A DNA stretch of 64,000 nt from Octadecabacter arcticus 238 (GTDB lineage Bacteria > Pseudomonadota > Alphaproteobacteria > Rhodobacterales > Rhodobacteraceae), in assembly GCF_000155735.2 (NCBI RefSeq), contig NC_020908.1, positions 1,121,001 to 1,185,000 on the forward strand, written 5' to 3'. Positions 9,174 to 17,905 of this stretch are shown one piece after another. The notes beneath the pieces are model-generated. The model was not told where the DNA came from, did no database searches, and saw only the letters and a program-made list of their open reading frames with translations. The position numbers and the translations under genes are program-made. The first letter of the stretch is position 1. Every line of letters begins with the position of its first letter.

Positions 9174-9295
9174 GGGGGCGCCTTTTATAAGGTGCCCCCG
9201 GGTCCGGGCGTGTGCGTAACGCGGGTAAACCCTCGCGTTGTCCAGCTGCTTCCTTCCGTCCAAGCAATGCGAGGGCTGGCACGCGCCCGGATTTT
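9174..9295. other. Structured intergenic element between capsid and g6
   Basis: Two hairpins fill the 172-bp gap. The first has arms GGGGGCGCCTT (9177-ish) and AAGGTGCCCCC with one mismatch. The second is long: CCGGGCGTGTGC (9204-9215) pairs with GCACGCGCCCGG (9279-9290) and an inner stem pairs CCCTCGCGTTG with CAATGCGAGGG. On the plus strand it is followed by ATTTTTAAT, so it can work as a terminator or attenuator after the capsid gene. On the minus strand the apical part reads GGACGGAAGGAAGCAGCTGG, which contains the CGGAAGGAAGCAGC core of bacterial SRP RNA domain IV. The structure is seen directly; a true SRP-like RNA is uncertain. Confidence 0.6.
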
Positions 9296-9331
9296 TAATC
9301 AATTTATCCAGCCGATTTCGGAGTTAAGTCC

Positions 9332-9931
9332 ATGATGTTGATCGAAGAAACCACAGTGCCCACGGGCGCGTTGCCAGTTGCGTTTTTCAAAGAACACCTG
9401 CGCCTTGGTTCGGGCTTTTCCGATGCTGGATTGCAGGATGATCTGTTGGAGAGTTTCCTGCGATCCGCACTTGCTGCCATCGAGGGGCGCACAGGCAAGG
9501 CGCTGATAGAACGCACGTTCAGCTGGTCGGTAACGCGGTGGCGTGACAGCGGCGCGCAGGCATTGCCGATCGCACCTGTCAGCGCGATTGTTGATGTTGT
9601 GCTGCTGGATCGTCTGGACAACGAGGCGGTTGTCGATGCGAACAGTTACCAGTTGCGCCCCGATATGCAGCGCCCGATCTTGGCTGCCATTGGTGCGAGT
9701 TTACCGCCCATCGGCCAGAGCGATACGGTGCGGGTTCGCATGCTGGCGGGCTTTGGCCCGGAGTGGAGCGATTTGCCAGCCGATTTGCGCCAGGCGGTGC
9801 TGTTACTGGCGGCGCATTACTACGAATACCGCCATGAAGTTCAGTACGACGGCGGCTGCATGCCTTTTGGCGTCAGCGCGTTGATTGAACGTTACCGCAC
9901 CATGCGGTTGCTGGGCGGGGGTGCCGCCTGA
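9332..9931 (+). CDS. GTA head-tail connector/adaptor protein (g6)
   Basis: A 199-residue protein of the phage gp6-like head-tail connector family, forming the ring below the portal. Typical features are the N-terminal VAFFKEHLRL, SFLRSALAAIEGRTGKAL, the central beta region with WSVTRWRD, and the C-terminal helix LPADLRQAVLLLAAHYYEYRHE. The start is ATG 9332, after GGAGTTAAGTCC. Its stop overlaps the g7 start (TGATGG), so g6 and g7 are translationally coupled. No lesion is seen. Confidence 0.88.
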   Translation: MMLIEETTVPTGALPVAFFKEHLRLGSGFSDAGLQDDLLESFLRSALAAIEGRTGKALIERTFSWSVTRWRDSGAQALPIAPVSAIVDVVLLDRLDNEAVVDANSYQLRPDMQRPILAAIGASLPPIGQSDTVRVRMLAGFGPEWSDLPADLRQAVLLLAAHYYEYRHEVQYDGGCMPFGVSALIERYRTMRLLGGGAA

Positions 9932-10266
9932 TGGCCCCGCGATTGAACCGCCAACTGGTGTTGGAAAGCCCGACGCAGATCGCTGACGGGGCGGGGGGCT
10001 ACTCGCAAGGCTGGGACGCACTGGGCACTGTGTGGGCCAATGTAGTGGCGCGCACCGGTCGTGAGGCGGTGGGCGTCGTGGCCCCGCTGAGCCGCGTGGC
10101 CTATAAGATTATAGTCCGCGCGGCGCCGGTCGGATCGGACGCACGCCCAAAGGCAAACCAGCGATTTCGCGAGGGTCTGCGGGTGTTCGTTATTCTGGCC
10201 GTGGCTGAGGACGACGCGGATGCTCGGTATCTGATGTGCACCGCGCAAGAGGAGACAGTGGCATGA
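9931..10266 (+). CDS. GTA head closure / head-tail joining protein (g7)
   Basis: A 111-residue protein of the phage head-tail joining family (stopper ring). The pattern LNRQLVLESPTQIADGAGGYSQGWDALGTVWANVVARTGRE is the classical N-terminus of this family, followed by a small beta-barrel. It overlaps g6 by one base and g8 by four (ATGA), giving tight coupling within the head-tail connection block. The gene is intact. Confidence 0.87.
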   Translation: MAPRLNRQLVLESPTQIADGAGGYSQGWDALGTVWANVVARTGREAVGVVAPLSRVAYKIIVRAAPVGSDARPKANQRFREGLRVFVILAVAEDDADARYLMCTAQEETVA

Positions 10267-10676
10267 GTTATGGCGTTTCAGCGGCATTGCAGACAGCCGT
10301 CTATCAAGCACTGGTCGGTGACGCGACGCTTGGCGCGTTGGTTGGGTCAGACATCTATGACGCCTTCCCGACGGGCACGTTGCCCGCGCTGTATGTGGCG
10401 CTGGGGCCTGAGGTGGTCAAAGACCGGTCCGACAAAACTGGTGGTGGCGCGACACATGAATTTACGGTGTCCATCGTGACCGAAAATGCAGGCTTCGCCA
10501 CGGCCAAACATGCGGCGGCGGCGGTGTCTGACGCGCTGGTGGACGCCAATCTGACATTGGCGCGCGGCAGCCTGATTGCGCTGAACTTCTTTCGCGCCAA
10601 GGCGGTTCGGGTGGGGACCGCCGACCAGCGGCGCATTGATCTGACGTTCAAGGGGATCGTGCAGGATGACGGATAA
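10263..10676 (+). CDS. GTA tail completion protein, DUF3168 (g8)
   Basis: A 137-residue protein (tail terminator-like). The N-terminus MSYGVSAALQTAVYQALVGD and the sequences YDAFPTGTLPALYVALG and THEFTVSIVTE fit DUF3168. ATG 10263 was chosen because it gives the usual ATGA overlap with g7, whereas the frame is open to a GTG at 10236. A 48-bp gap with a GGAG ribosome site separates it from g9. The gene is intact. Confidence 0.87.
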   Translation: MSYGVSAALQTAVYQALVGDATLGALVGSDIYDAFPTGTLPALYVALGPEVVKDRSDKTGGGATHEFTVSIVTENAGFATAKHAAAAVSDALVDANLTLARGSLIALNFFRAKAVRVGTADQRRIDLTFKGIVQDDG

Positions 10677-10724
10677 TCCCGCATCTCGAATGATTTATTT
10701 TTAAACACTTACGGAGTATTCGAC

Positions 10725-11141
10725 ATGGTAGCTCAAAATGGCAAGGATCTGTTGATCAAGATCGATATGACGGGTGATGGCCTGTTTGAAACCGCAGCCG
10801 GCCTGCGGGCCACGCGGATCAATTTCAACGCGGAAACAGTTGATGTGACGTCGCTGGACAGCACAGGTGGCTGGCGTGAAGTATTGGGCGGTGCGGGTGT
10901 AAAAACCGCGTCGATTTCAGGGTCGGGCGTGTTCAAAGACGAAAGCACCGACGAGCGGGTGCGCGAGATTTTCTTTGATGGCGAAACTCCGGATTTTCAG
11001 GTCATCGTACCGGATTTTGGCACCATCGAAGGCCCATTTCTGGTGAGTTCGATTGAGTATTCGGGCGCGCATAACGGTGAGGCGACATATGAGATGTCAC
11101 TGACATCGGCGGGTGAGATTACCTTTGTTGCGTTTCCATAA
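10725..11141 (+). CDS. GTA major tail protein (g9)
   Basis: A 138-residue phage major tail tube protein. The N-terminus MVAQNGKDLLIKIDM is typical of GTA tail proteins, as are ETVDVTSLDSTGGWREVLGGAGVKTASISGSG and the C-terminal YSGAHNGEATYEMSLTSAG. A good ribosome site (CGGAG) lies upstream. The gene is intact, and its last base is the first base of the g10 start codon. Confidence 0.9.
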   Translation: MVAQNGKDLLIKIDMTGDGLFETAAGLRATRINFNAETVDVTSLDSTGGWREVLGGAGVKTASISGSGVFKDESTDERVREIFFDGETPDFQVIVPDFGTIEGPFLVSSIEYSGAHNGEATYEMSLTSAGEITFVAFP

Positions 11142-11479
11142 TGAACGCGGTCGCGCCACATTGCCCCCCGTTCAACCCCTGGGCAGGCGAGGTTGCGCTT
11201 GTCGTCGACGGGCAGCCCCATGTCTGCAAGTTGACGCTTGGCGCGTTGGCTGAACTTGAGGCCGCGCTGGGGGCGGACACGCTGGTCGAGCTGGTCAAAC
11301 GGTTCGAGAGTGGCGGGTTTTCAAGCCGCGATGTGCTGGCGTTGATCGTTGCGGGCTTGCGTGGCGGTGGCTGGCAGGGATCGGCCAAAGATCTTGTGAG
11401 TGCGGAAATTGAAGGTGGCGTCGTGCGGGCGGCCGAGGCGGCGGCCGAACTGCTTGCGCGCGCGTTCGCCGCGCCATGA
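11141..11479 (+). CDS. GTA tail assembly chaperone (g10)
   Basis: A 112-residue protein of the GTA gene transfer agent/tail tube assembly family. PFNPWAGEVALVVDGQPHVCKLTLGALAELEAALGADTLVELVKRFESG is the hallmark, followed by SRDVLALIVAGLRGGGW. It overlaps g9 by one base and the next gene by four. By family analogy it works with the following small gene as a chaperone for the tape measure protein. The gene is intact. Confidence 0.85.
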   Translation: MNAVAPHCPPFNPWAGEVALVVDGQPHVCKLTLGALAELEAALGADTLVELVKRFESGGFSSRDVLALIVAGLRGGGWQGSAKDLVSAEIEGGVVRAAEAAAELLARAFAAP

Positions 11480-11703
11480 CTGGATCAAAAACGGGACTGG
11501 ATTGGCCGGGATTGATGCGCGCAGGATTATGCGGGTTGGGCTTAAAGCCGGATGAGTTTTGGAATCTGACGCCAGCCAAATTGTGGCTGATGTTGGGGCC
11601 AGCGGCGGGTGAGATGCCCATGGGCAAATCTCGGCTGGACGAATTGAGCCGCAGCTTTCCGGATCTGGAACGTGAGTTGGATATTGGAGCAGATGATGGA
11701 TGA
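11476..11703 (+). CDS. GTA phage tail assembly chaperone, short (g10.1)
   Basis: A 75-residue protein (Phage_TAC type). The core is LDWPGLMRAGLCGLGLKPDEFWNLTPAKLWLML, with Trp-rich helices, then SRLDELSRSFPDLE. It overlaps g10 by 4 bp and the tape measure start by 11 bp. This position between major tail and tape measure genes is where many tailed phages encode their frameshifted chaperone pair. The gene is intact. Confidence 0.85.
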   Translation: MTGSKTGLDWPGLMRAGLCGLGLKPDEFWNLTPAKLWLMLGPAAGEMPMGKSRLDELSRSFPDLERELDIGADDG

Positions 11704-12355
11704 TATTGACGGGCTCGACGCCCTAGAAAGCGAAGCCAAGGCCCTCGAGCAGACATTGGGGTCCGTGACGGCGATGACGGATGCGTTTGACAGCCAGTTG
11801 GGGCGTATGAAGGCCACATTGGGCGAAACGACGCGCGATCTGGGCAATCTGGAACGCGGTTTTTCCGGTGGCTTGCGTAAAGCATTTGACGGTCTGGTTT
11901 TTGATGGGCGGTCCTTGTCGGACGCTCTGGCGACAGTCGGCGAAGCGATGTCGCGCACTGTTTACAACAATGCGTTGAAGCCTGTGACTGATCATTTTGG
12001 TGGCTTGCTCGCGAGCGGTGTCAATTCATTGATTGGCAGTTTGACGCCGTTTGAATCTGCCGGTGCATTCAGCCAAGGCCGCGTGATGCCTTTTGCCAAG
12101 GGTAGCGTCGTATCGGGGGCGACACATTTCCCGATGCGCGGCGGCACCGGATTGATGGGTGAGGCAGGACCAGAGGCAATTATGCCATTGACGCGCGGCG
12201 CTGACGGCAGCTTGGGCGTCAAGGCGCAGGGCGGTCAGTCGGTAAATATCACCATGAATATCAGCACGCCGGATGTGGCGGGTTTCAAGCGCAGCCAGAG
12301 CCAGATTGCGGCGTCTGTTGGTCGGGCTTTGGGCCGTGGCCAGCGCAACCGCTAG
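11693..12355 (+). CDS. GTA tape measure protein (g11)
   Basis: A 220-residue short tape measure protein, as expected for the short GTA tail. The N-terminal half is helical (LDALESEAKALEQTLGSVTAMTDAF). The C-terminal half has the tape measure tail motif GTGLMGEAGPEAIMPLTRG, after FAKGSVVSGATHFPMRGG, and ends with VNITMNISTPDVAGFKRSQSQIAAS. ATG 11693 follows GGAGCAG by 3 nt. The gene is intact. Confidence 0.88.
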   Translation: MMDDIDGLDALESEAKALEQTLGSVTAMTDAFDSQLGRMKATLGETTRDLGNLERGFSGGLRKAFDGLVFDGRSLSDALATVGEAMSRTVYNNALKPVTDHFGGLLASGVNSLIGSLTPFESAGAFSQGRVMPFAKGSVVSGATHFPMRGGTGLMGEAGPEAIMPLTRGADGSLGVKAQGGQSVNITMNISTPDVAGFKRSQSQIAASVGRALGRGQRNR

Positions 12356-12369
12356 GAAGGATCAGGCAG

Positions 12370-13002
12370 ATGAGTTTTCATGAAATACGGTTCCCCACGA
12401 CGTTGAGTTTTGGGGCCCTTGGCGGTCCTGAACGGCGCACGGAAGTGGTGACGCTGGCCAACGGGTTTGAGGAACGCAACACGCCGTGGGCGCATTCGCG
12501 TCGCCGCTATGACGCGGGCCTTGGGCTGCGATCCTTGGACGATGTGGCGGTGGTGATTGCGTTCTTTGAGGCGCGTCAGGGGCAGATGTTCGGGTTCCGC
12601 TGGAAAGACTGGTCAGACCACAAATCAGCCAGGCCGAGCCGCGCAATCACTGGCGATGATCAGGCGCTGGGCATGGGTGACGAAGTCCGCTCCGAGTTTC
12701 AGATCGTTAAGAATTATGCATCCGGAACAGCGCGTTATGCGCGACCAATGACCAAACTGGTTGCTGGCACAGTGTTGGTGTCTGTCAGTGGTGAGCCGCA
12801 GGTTGAGGGTGTTGATTACACGGTGGATGTCACCACAGGTCTGGTCACGTTTAACCATCCGCCGGATTTTCAGGCGGTCGTGACGGCGGGCTATGAGTTT
12901 GATGTTCCGGTGCGGTTTGACACCGACGCGATCATCACATCGATGACGACGTTTCAGGCTGGTGAAGTGCCGGATGTCCCCGTGGTTGAGGTGCGGGTAT
13001 GA
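12370..13002 (+). CDS. GTA distal tail protein, DUF2460 (g12)
   Basis: A 210-residue baseplate/distal tail protein. DUF2460 features are FHEIRFPTTLSFGALGGPERRTEVV at the start, FFEARQGQMFGFRWKDWSDHKS near residue 70, and the end FDVPVRFDTDAI with FQAGEVPDVPVVEVRV. The start follows AGGAAGGATCAGGCAG. It overlaps g13 by 4 bp. The gene is intact. Confidence 0.9.
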   Translation: MSFHEIRFPTTLSFGALGGPERRTEVVTLANGFEERNTPWAHSRRRYDAGLGLRSLDDVAVVIAFFEARQGQMFGFRWKDWSDHKSARPSRAITGDDQALGMGDEVRSEFQIVKNYASGTARYARPMTKLVAGTVLVSVSGEPQVEGVDYTVDVTTGLVTFNHPPDFQAVVTAGYEFDVPVRFDTDAIITSMTTFQAGEVPDVPVVEVRV

Positions 13003-13883
13003 CCGAGTTTCAGGCGCATCTAGGCACCGGAACGACCAAACTGGCGCGGTGTTGGGCGGTGCTGCGGCGCGATGGCACGACCTATGGGTTTACCGATCAT
13101 GATTGCCCGCTGACGTTTGGCGGCATCACGTTTAAGGCGGACGCGGGCATGACCGCGCGCGCAGTTATGTCGGCAACCGGACTGTCGGTTGATAACTCCG
13201 AAGCGATGGGCGCGCTGAGCGATGCGGCCATCACCGAGGCGGACATTGAAGCGGGCAGGTTTGACGGGGCAGAGGTCAAGGCGTGGCTGGTAAATTGGGC
13301 AGATGTGGCGACGCGGACGTTTCGGTTTGCCGGCACGATTGGCGAGTTGCGCCGATCCGGTGGCGCATTTCACGCGGAACTGCGTGGGCTGACCGAACCG
13401 CTGAACCAGCCGCAGGGTCGCGTTTATCAGACACCGTGTTCAGCGATTTTGGGTGACGGGGATTGCGGGTTTGATCTGGATACCGATGGTTTTGCGACAG
13501 AAGTCGCGGTTGAAGGGCTGGTGGATCGCCGCCGGTTTACGTTTTTCGATATGGCAGGGTTTGAGCCTGCGTGGTTTGAACGCGGCCGTCTGCGCGTGAT
13601 TTCCGGTGCGGCCGCAGGGTTGATCGGGCTGATCAAGCGGGATCGTTTCATAGGTGACACGCGCGAGGTTGAAGTTTGGGAGGGGTTTCGGACCGAAATC
13701 GCCGCAGGTGATATGATCCGGCTTGAAGCGGGTTGCGACAAACGGTTTGAAACCTGTCGCTTGAAGTTCGCCAACTTGCTGAATTTCCGCGGATTTCCGG
13801 ATATTCCTGGCGATGACTGGTTGGTCAGCACGCCCGCAAATGGCGCTCAGACCGTAGGCGGAAGTCTGCGGCGCAGTGTGTGA
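12999..13883 (+). CDS. GTA baseplate hub protein, DUF2163 (g13)
   Basis: A 294-residue protein of the DUF2163 / phage BR0599 family. It contains CWAVLRRDGTTYGFTDHD and ATGLSVDNSEAMGALSDAAITEADI. The cysteines TPCSAILGDGDCGFD, AGCDKRFETCRLKFANLLNFRG and FPDIPGDD fit the iron-sulfur-binding hub described for the GTA baseplate. It overlaps g12 and g14 by 4 bp each. The gene is intact. Confidence 0.9.
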   Translation: MTEFQAHLGTGTTKLARCWAVLRRDGTTYGFTDHDCPLTFGGITFKADAGMTARAVMSATGLSVDNSEAMGALSDAAITEADIEAGRFDGAEVKAWLVNWADVATRTFRFAGTIGELRRSGGAFHAELRGLTEPLNQPQGRVYQTPCSAILGDGDCGFDLDTDGFATEVAVEGLVDRRRFTFFDMAGFEPAWFERGRLRVISGAAAGLIGLIKRDRFIGDTREVEVWEGFRTEIAAGDMIRLEAGCDKRFETCRLKFANLLNFRGFPDIPGDDWLVSTPANGAQTVGGSLRRSV

Positions 13884-14317
13884 TCGTGACTGATATTGTC
13901 GCGATTGCGCGAACGTGGATTGGCACGCCGTATGTGCATCAGGGCGCGCGTCGCGGTGCGGGGTGTGATTGTCTGGGTCTGTTGCGTGGCGTCTGGGCTG
14001 AGGCGAGCGCAAGCCCGTTGCAGCCCGTGCCGCCCTACACGTCCGATTGGTCAGAACCGCAAGGTGATGAAGTGTTGTGGCAGGCGCTCGCGCATCAACT
14101 GATCGCCAAGCCACGCGATGCACCACAGCAAGGCGATGTGCTGTTATTTCGGATGCGGCAAGGCGGCGTCGCCAAACACGTTGGATTGCAGGCCAATACC
14201 GGCCCGCATGCGACATTTATTCATGCGTATCAGGGGCATGGCGTGCGCGAAAGTACATTTTCGTCACCTTGGAAACGGCGTCTTGTAGCGCGGTTTTCAA
14301 CCCCTGAACGCCCTTAG
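13880..14317 (+). CDS. GTA NlpC/P60 peptidoglycan peptidase (g14)
   Basis: A 145-residue cell-wall peptidase thought to help the GTA tail cross the recipient wall. The NlpC/P60 core is visible: ARTWIGTPYVHQGARRGAGCDCLGLLRGVW carries the catalytic Cys. QQGDVLLFR and the His in VAKHVGLQ follow, and FIHAYQG supplies the third polar residue. The GTG start overlaps the g13 stop. The gene is intact. Confidence 0.9.
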   Translation: MIVTDIVAIARTWIGTPYVHQGARRGAGCDCLGLLRGVWAEASASPLQPVPPYTSDWSEPQGDEVLWQALAHQLIAKPRDAPQQGDVLLFRMRQGGVAKHVGLQANTGPHATFIHAYQGHGVRESTFSSPWKRRLVARFSTPERP

Positions 14318-16349
14318 GACAAGGTCTAGACATCATGGCAACGATTGTACTTTCAGCAGCCGGCATGGCGCTTGGCGGGTCTTTGGGCGGGTCCGTTTTG
14401 GGGCTTGGCATGGCGACGGTTGGTCGGGCCGTTGGCGCCACATTGGGGCAGGTTATCGACCAACGGATCATGGGGGCGGGCAGCGACGTCGTTGAAACCG
14501 GCCGCGTTGATCGGTTCCGGTTGACTGGCGCCAGCGAAGGCGCTGCGATTGCACAGCTTTACGGGCGTATGCCGATCGCGGGGCAAGTGATTTGGGCGAC
14601 CGATTTTGTTGAGACGACGACGGTTTCCGGTGGCGGCAAAGGCGGGCCGAGCAAACCCAAGACCAAAGACTACAGCTACACAGTGTCGCTGGCGATTGCG
14701 CTGTGTGAGGGCGAGATTTCGCGCGTGGGCCGCGTTTGGGCTGACGGGGTTGAAATTGCCCGCGATGATTTGAACATGCGCATTTATGCAGGTGCACGTG
14801 ACCAACTGCCTGATCCGAAAATGGAGGCCGTTGAAGGCGCTGGCAAAGTGCCCGCCTACCGTGGCACGGCCTACGTCGTGCTGGAGGATCTGGACCTCGG
14901 GCAGTTTGGCAATCGCGTGCCGCAATTCTCGTTTGAGGTCATGCGTCCGGGGCAAACTGACGGCGACACCGACACGGCGGTTCACGCTGATCTCGCCTCC
15001 TTGATCACAGGCGTCGCTTTGGTGCCAGGGACGGGGGAGTATTCGCTGGCGACCACGGCAGTCACAATCTCAAAAGGGTTCGGGCGGCGTGGTGTGACAA
15101 ACGTGAACACGCCGTCCGGCAAGAGTGATTATCTGGTGTCTGTTGAGGCGCTGGAAGAAGAATTGCCAAACTGTGGGTCGGTCACAATGGTGGTGTCTTG
15201 GTTCGGTGATGATCTTCGTTGCGGGGACTGTCAGATCAAACCCGAGGTCGAACAAACCGCGGCCGACGGCATCGAAATGGAATGGTCGGTTTCAGGCGTC
15301 ACGCGCAGCGCCACCGAGGTTGTCGCGATGGAGTCCGATCGCCCGATCTATGGCGGCACGCCCGCCGATGATGCGGTCATTGAAGCCCTGCGCGATTTGA
15401 CTGCACGCGGCCAAAGGGCGGTGTTTTATCCGTTCATTTTGATGGAACAACTTGCGGATAATTTGTTGCCCAATCCATGGGATGGCGGCGTGGGTCAGCC
15501 GCGCCTTCCTTGGCGCGGTCGGATCACCACATCTTTGGCTCCGAACGTTGATGGCACGCTGGATCAAACCGCGACCGCAGATGATGAGGTTGCAGCGTTC
15601 TTTGGTGCGGCGCAGGTGTCGGATTTCGCGATTGTCGGGGGCAGGGTCGCCTATTCCGGCCCGCCTGAATGGTCATACCGCCGTTTCATCCTGCACTACG
15701 CGCATCTATGTGCGCTGGCGGGTGATGTGGACGGATTTTGCATCGGATCAGAGATGCGATCATTGACCCAAATTCGCGGCGCTGCGGGGTTTCCTGCGGT
15801 GCAAGCGATGATTGATTTGACCCAAGACGTGCGCGCGGTTTTGGGACCGGACGTAAAGATCGGCTATGCTGCAGATTGGTCGGAATATCACGGCTATCAA
15901 CCCGGCGGAACGGCAGACAAAATCTATCATCTTGATCCGCTCTGGGCGCAAGAAGCCGTTGATTTCATTGGAATTGACCACTACATGCCGATGTCTGACT
16001 GGCGTGAGGGCGACGATCATCTGGATGCGGGCTATGGCTCGATCTATAACCTCGACTACCTTGCTGGCAACGTCGCGGGCGGCGAGGGGTATGATTGGTA
16101 TTATCACTCCCCTGAGGCTGCAGCCGCGCAAATCCGCACGCCAATCACCGATGGTCAAAACGAGCCTTGGATTTTCCGCTACAAGGACCTGCGCAGCTGG
16201 TGGTTTCGCGCGCACCATGACCGCGTGAACGGCGTTCGCGCACTGCTGCCGACCGCGTGGGAGCCGGGCAGCAAGCCGATCTGGTTTACTTTCCACAAAC
16301 GGGATTAAAGCCACCGGCTTCCAGCCGGTCCGCTTTAGCGTAATGTACT

Positions 16350-16418
16350 ATAATCTTCCCTCTCATTTTTAAGACCCCGCGAAGCGGTAAGGGTCTTAAA
16401 AATGAGAGGGAAGATTAT
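16350..16418 (+). promoter_or_regulatory. 28-bp perfect inverted repeat over the tnpA start
   Basis: The arms 16350-16377 (begins ATAATCTTCCC) and 16391-16418 are perfectly complementary over 28 bp. The 13-nt loop contains CGC-GAA-GCG. The right arm covers the region just before and into the tnpA ATG. Hairpins at this place in IS200 elements are known to stop transcription coming from outside and to hide the ribosome site, so a self-silencing role is inferred here. Confidence 0.8.
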
Positions 16419-16770
16419 GATCTATTCCACAGGAAGCCATACCAAATTTTATCACCGATTTCACGTCGTCTGGACAACAAAATACCGATACAAAGTTATG
16501 CGCGGAGAGATGCGTGAGCGTATCCGTGAAATCATTATCCAAACATGCCAAGAACTTGGCGTGCATATTGAGAAGGGCGTATTGTCGACCGATCACGTCC
16601 ACATGTTCATATCGGTCCCGCCTCAGATAGCTTTGTCAAAGGTGATGATGCGGATCAAGGGACGCTCGTCTTATAAGATACAGCGCGAGTTTCCCGAACT
16701 GCGCAAACGGTACTGGGGCCAGCGGTTTTGGGCTCGCGGATTTTTGCTCAACAACCAGCGGCAATGTCAC

Positions 16771-17905
16771 TGTGAATAAGTTCAGATAGATGTGAGACAA
16801 AATTTTGTTGCCAAGATTTAGGCGACCTCGGAGACTGAGAATTGAAAGAAACCAGCTCACGAGGCCAATATGCAAATCATCGGACTGCACAAGAACGTTT
16901 ATAAACTTTATGCTTGGGCGCGGACACAAGAATGTTTGGACGTGTACCGTATCAAATACGAATGTCAGGTTCGGCAATGGGACGACTTACGTACAGAGGG
17001 CGTTTCTCTATCAAAGTGCGCTGAATTCGTCGGCATCTCGCGCGCGACATATTACCGTCACAAGCGTATTTTGAAGGTTTTGGCGCAGGCAATCATACCG
17101 CCTTCAAAGGCTCCCAAACGCTGCAACAAGTCACAGTGGGGCGAGGCAGAAAAGCAATTGGTGCTTGAGGCCCGCCGCGACAATGAAACCTACGGTAAGG
17201 AGAAAATAGGGGCCATCTTGCGTCGCGACAAAAAGCAAACCATGAGCGATAGCACCGTGGGGCGCATTTTGAGCTTTCTAAGGAAAAAAGGCCTGATCAC
17301 ACGATCAAGATCTGCGCCCCAAAAGCGCAAGCGTAATTTTTCCAAGGGGCATGCCAAGGGATGGAAATATAGGGATTACAAAGATATTGTGGTTGGCGAG
17401 CGTGTGCAGATCGATCATATGACTGCCACGAAGAACGGCGTCACGTGCAAACACTTTCAAGCCTGGGAGAGGTGTAGCAAGCATATCCACGCGCAAGTTT
17501 ATTCGAATGCCACGGCACGCTCTGCCAAACGGTTTTTGCAAGAACTCGTGGAAATAGCTCCCTATAAGATCATCTCAATTCAAGTCGATGGCGGGTCTGA
17601 GTTTATGGCCGATTTTGAGACAGCGTGCGAACAGATGGAGATCCCGCTCATTGTGCTGCCGCCAGCAAGGCCAAAATACAACGGTGGTGTCGAGCGCGGT
17701 AACCGCACCTTCCGCGAAGAGTTCTATGCATGTCGTGATCTCATTGCCGACAGCATAGGAGCGATGCGGTTTGAACTTCGAAAAGCCGTCGATAAATACA
17801 ACACATTCAGGCCTCATCATGCCTTGAAAGGCAAGACACCAATGGAGTACATTCGAATCACTCAGGCCAAAGTCGTGTGAGTCTCAAAACACCTGAACCT
17901 ATACA
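16771..17905 (+). mobile_element. IS481-like insertion sequence, full length
   Basis: It is 1,135 bp long, inserted inside the IS200-type tnpA. The left end, TGTGAATAAGTTCAGATAG, and the complement of the right end, TGTATAGGTTCAGGTG, form an imperfect inverted repeat sharing GTTCAG and GAGAC. The flanks read GTCAC|TGT...ACA|ACTGAC, suggesting a 2-bp AC duplication. A 5'-truncated second copy lies at 51323-51945 in the same orientation. Confidence 0.82.
16870..17880 (+). CDS. IS481-like DDE transposase
   Basis: A 336-residue integrase-core transposase in one frame. There is an N-terminal helix-turn-helix (VSLSKCAEFVGISRATYYRHKR, about residues 46-67), then a second one (KEKIGAILRRDKKQTMSDSTVG). 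The catalytic triad is visible: Asp in VQIDHMTATK, Asp in IQVDGGSEF and Glu in YNGGVERGNRTFREEF. The end, TFRPHHALKGKTPMEYI, is typical. ATG 16870 follows GAGG. No defect is seen, so the element may still be active. Confidence 0.87.
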   Translation: MQIIGLHKNVYKLYAWARTQECLDVYRIKYECQVRQWDDLRTEGVSLSKCAEFVGISRATYYRHKRILKVLAQAIIPPSKAPKRCNKSQWGEAEKQLVLEARRDNETYGKEKIGAILRRDKKQTMSDSTVGRILSFLRKKGLITRSRSAPQKRKRNFSKGHAKGWKYRDYKDIVVGERVQIDHMTATKNGVTCKHFQAWERCSKHIHAQVYSNATARSAKRFLQELVEIAPYKIISIQVDGGSEFMADFETACEQMEIPLIVLPPARPKYNGGVERGNRTFREEFYACRDLIADSIGAMRFELRKAVDKYNTFRPHHALKGKTPMEYIRITQAKVV

